A stretch of 64,000 nt of DNA from Martelella lutilitoris. Its GTDB lineage: Bacteria > Pseudomonadota > Alphaproteobacteria > Rhizobiales > Rhizobiaceae. The stretch spans positions 1 to 64,000 of the forward strand of contig NZ_VCLB01000005.1 of NCBI RefSeq assembly GCF_005924265.1, in the 5' to 3' direction. A model generated the notes under the pieces. It was not told the DNA's origin. It ran no database searches and saw nothing but the letters and a program-made list of their open reading frames with translations. A program made the position numbers and the translations under genes. Positions 63,699-64,000 of the stretch are shown piece by piece. Each line of letters starts with the position of its first letter. Within the stretch, counting starts at the first letter, position 1.

Positions 63699-63935
63699 GC
63701 TGCATATTTCCTGGCAACGTTCAGATAGGTTATGTTGCGCTGCCACAATATTACTTGATAATAGCTTGATTTGTGTCATCATCGTCTTGGGTGCGGGCTG
63801 CTGACGACCCAATTGGTTTTATTGCATCGCATCATTTTACCCTTTTTGGTTGTCCAAAGTGAAGACGACCTGACGACGTTCCTTGCGGTTCGTTATCGCT
63901 TCGACATCGACTCCTTTCAGGAGGGCGCGAAGGAC

Positions 63936-64000
63936 ATGCGACTTTTAAACTGCCACTATTGCGGACACCATCTTCGCTTCGGGCCTGCAGTCTGTACTGC
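63936..64000 (+). CDS. zinc-ribbon protein, 5' end only
   Basis: The window ends 21 codons into a frame starting MRLLNCHYCGHHLRFGP. The paired Cys at 6 and 9 and a further Cys at 20 resemble the N-terminal zinc ribbon of a putative zinc-binding peptidase family. A caggaggg ribosome binding site is 10-17 bases upstream. The rest is beyond the window. Confidence 0.5.
   Translation, partial: MRLLNCHYCGHHLRFGPAVCT

Overview
The window looks like chromosomal DNA of a high-GC alphaproteobacterium of the order Hyphomicrobiales (Rhizobiales), probably Rhizobiaceae-like. The conserved right third shows this best: mscL, bpt, RDD protein, hemB, an L,D-transpeptidase, glyA-nrdR-nusB, hppA, bamE, a ubiquinol-cytochrome c chaperone, a DUF177 protein, plsX-fabH-ihfA-merR, and a rhizobial-type mosaic intergenic repeat. 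No rRNA, tRNA or CRISPR array was found. Species cannot be named from the sequence.

Layout. (1) 1-10.5 kb is a foreign-looking cassette. It begins with the tail of an IS5-type transposase. Three large plus-strand genes follow: an AAA ATPase and a subtilisin-like protease matching the IetA/IetS pair, and a 1764-residue protein with an Hsp90/sacsin-like GHKL ATPase domain at one end and a DUF3883 (PD-(D/E)XK-like) domain at the other. A roughly 270-bp non-coding repeat flanks the cassette in direct orientation. (2) 10.6-32.7 kb is a catabolic island for a CoA-activated carboxylic acid. It holds two acyl-CoA ligases, a split ACAD10/11-like kinase plus dehydrogenase pair (the chemistry known for 4-hydroxyacyl-CoA), a hydroxyacyl-CoA dehydrogenase, two crotonases, three SDRs, an SCP-x thiolase-like/DUF35 pair, a citryl-CoA-lyase-like protein, an esterase, a TRAP transporter, and TetR and IclR regulators. 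A TetR-type palindrome occurs three times at the divergent promoters. The island ends in two decayed acyl-CoA dehydrogenase genes. (3) 32.8-42.7 kb is a second accessory module of redox enzymes and regulators: AraC, zinc-type oxidoreductase, TetR+SDR with paired operators, NAD(P)-epimerase-like protein, OmpR-type two-component system, and a crotonase carrying the 6-oxocamphor-hydrolase active-site set. Related copies of the non-coding repeat lie at the module boundaries near 10.2, 32.8 and 42.5 kb. (4) 42.8-64 kb is core chromosome: haem, one-carbon, ribonucleotide, envelope and lipid genes, then membrane energetics (K+-independent H+-pyrophosphatase, P-type H+-ATPase, polyphosphate kinase 2).

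How the parts work together. The ietA-ietS-GHKL set most likely acts as one ATP-driven, protease-armed anti-plasmid or anti-phage system. In the catabolic island the TRAP system would import an acid, the ligases would make the CoA ester, the kinase/dehydrogenase pair would remove a gamma-hydroxyl, and the crotonase, dehydrogenases and lyases would finish beta-oxidation-like cleavage. The substrate is not evident. Functions are inferred from recognisable motifs; no database search was possible.
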